This document shows positions 5,286 to 5,305 of a stretch of 5,305 bases of DNA, one piece after another. The DNA is taken from assembly GCA_964392065.1 (NCBI GenBank), contig CAYMOG010000055.1:1-5305 (forward strand), given 5' to 3'. Made by a program: the position numbers and the translations under genes. This DNA comes from JASBZA01 sp964392065. Its GTDB lineage: Bacteria; Bacillota; Clostridia; Saccharofermentanales; Fastidiosipilaceae. Position 1 is the first letter of the stretch. Each line of letters opens with the position of its first letter. The notes beneath the pieces are model-generated. The model was not told the origin of the DNA. It ran no database searches and saw nothing but the letters and a program-made list of their open reading frames with translations.

Positions 5286-5305
5286 TTTCTGCTATTAGGT
5301 GATAT

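Noticed and set aside
5237..5302. Small plus-strand frame of 21 residues starting GTG within the speB stop
   Set aside because: There is no ribosome binding site, it has many AGG/CGG codons, and it spans the tandem repeat. It is most likely chance.

Overview
The window comes from a moderately AT-rich bacterial chromosome. The protein families point to Bacillota (Firmicutes): a zinc-less MsrA-MsrB fusion, a class II CCA-adding enzyme, a MATE exporter, and an agmatinase close to my recollection of Bacillus subtilis SpeB. All are ordinary chromosomal genes. I see no insertion sequence, phage gene, CRISPR array, tRNA or rRNA. A Negativicutes-like host is possible but unproven.

Layout: (1) 1-360, plus strand, the 3' two-thirds of a glutathione/thioredoxin peroxidase gene, closed by a clear intrinsic terminator. 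(2) 421-2728, plus strand, a two-gene operon of msrAB and the CCA tRNA nucleotidyltransferase gene, driven by an extended -10 promoter. The two genes are 3 nt apart. (3) 2725-4161, minus strand, a MATE-family efflux transporter whose stop codon overlaps the stop of the cca gene. (4) 4162-4376, a 215-bp divergent control region. (5) 4377-5237, plus strand, agmatinase (speB). (6) 5238-5305, an edge tail with a 15-bp tandem repeat. It may hold the end of a convergent gene that starts outside the window.

The first two genes both deal with oxidative damage: peroxide reduction, and repair of both methionine sulfoxide stereoisomers. The CCA enzyme is housekeeping tRNA maturation that appears to ride on the msrAB promoter. 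The divergent pair joins putrescine formation from agmatine with a drug/metabolite exporter.

The least ordinary part is the divergent control region. A 19-bp inverted repeat lies exactly midway between the two predicted transcription starts. The MATE leader also carries a terminator-like hairpin plus U-tract ending directly at the ribosome binding site. This suggests a shared operator and transcription attenuation of the exporter. All promoter, operator and attenuator calls are by eye.
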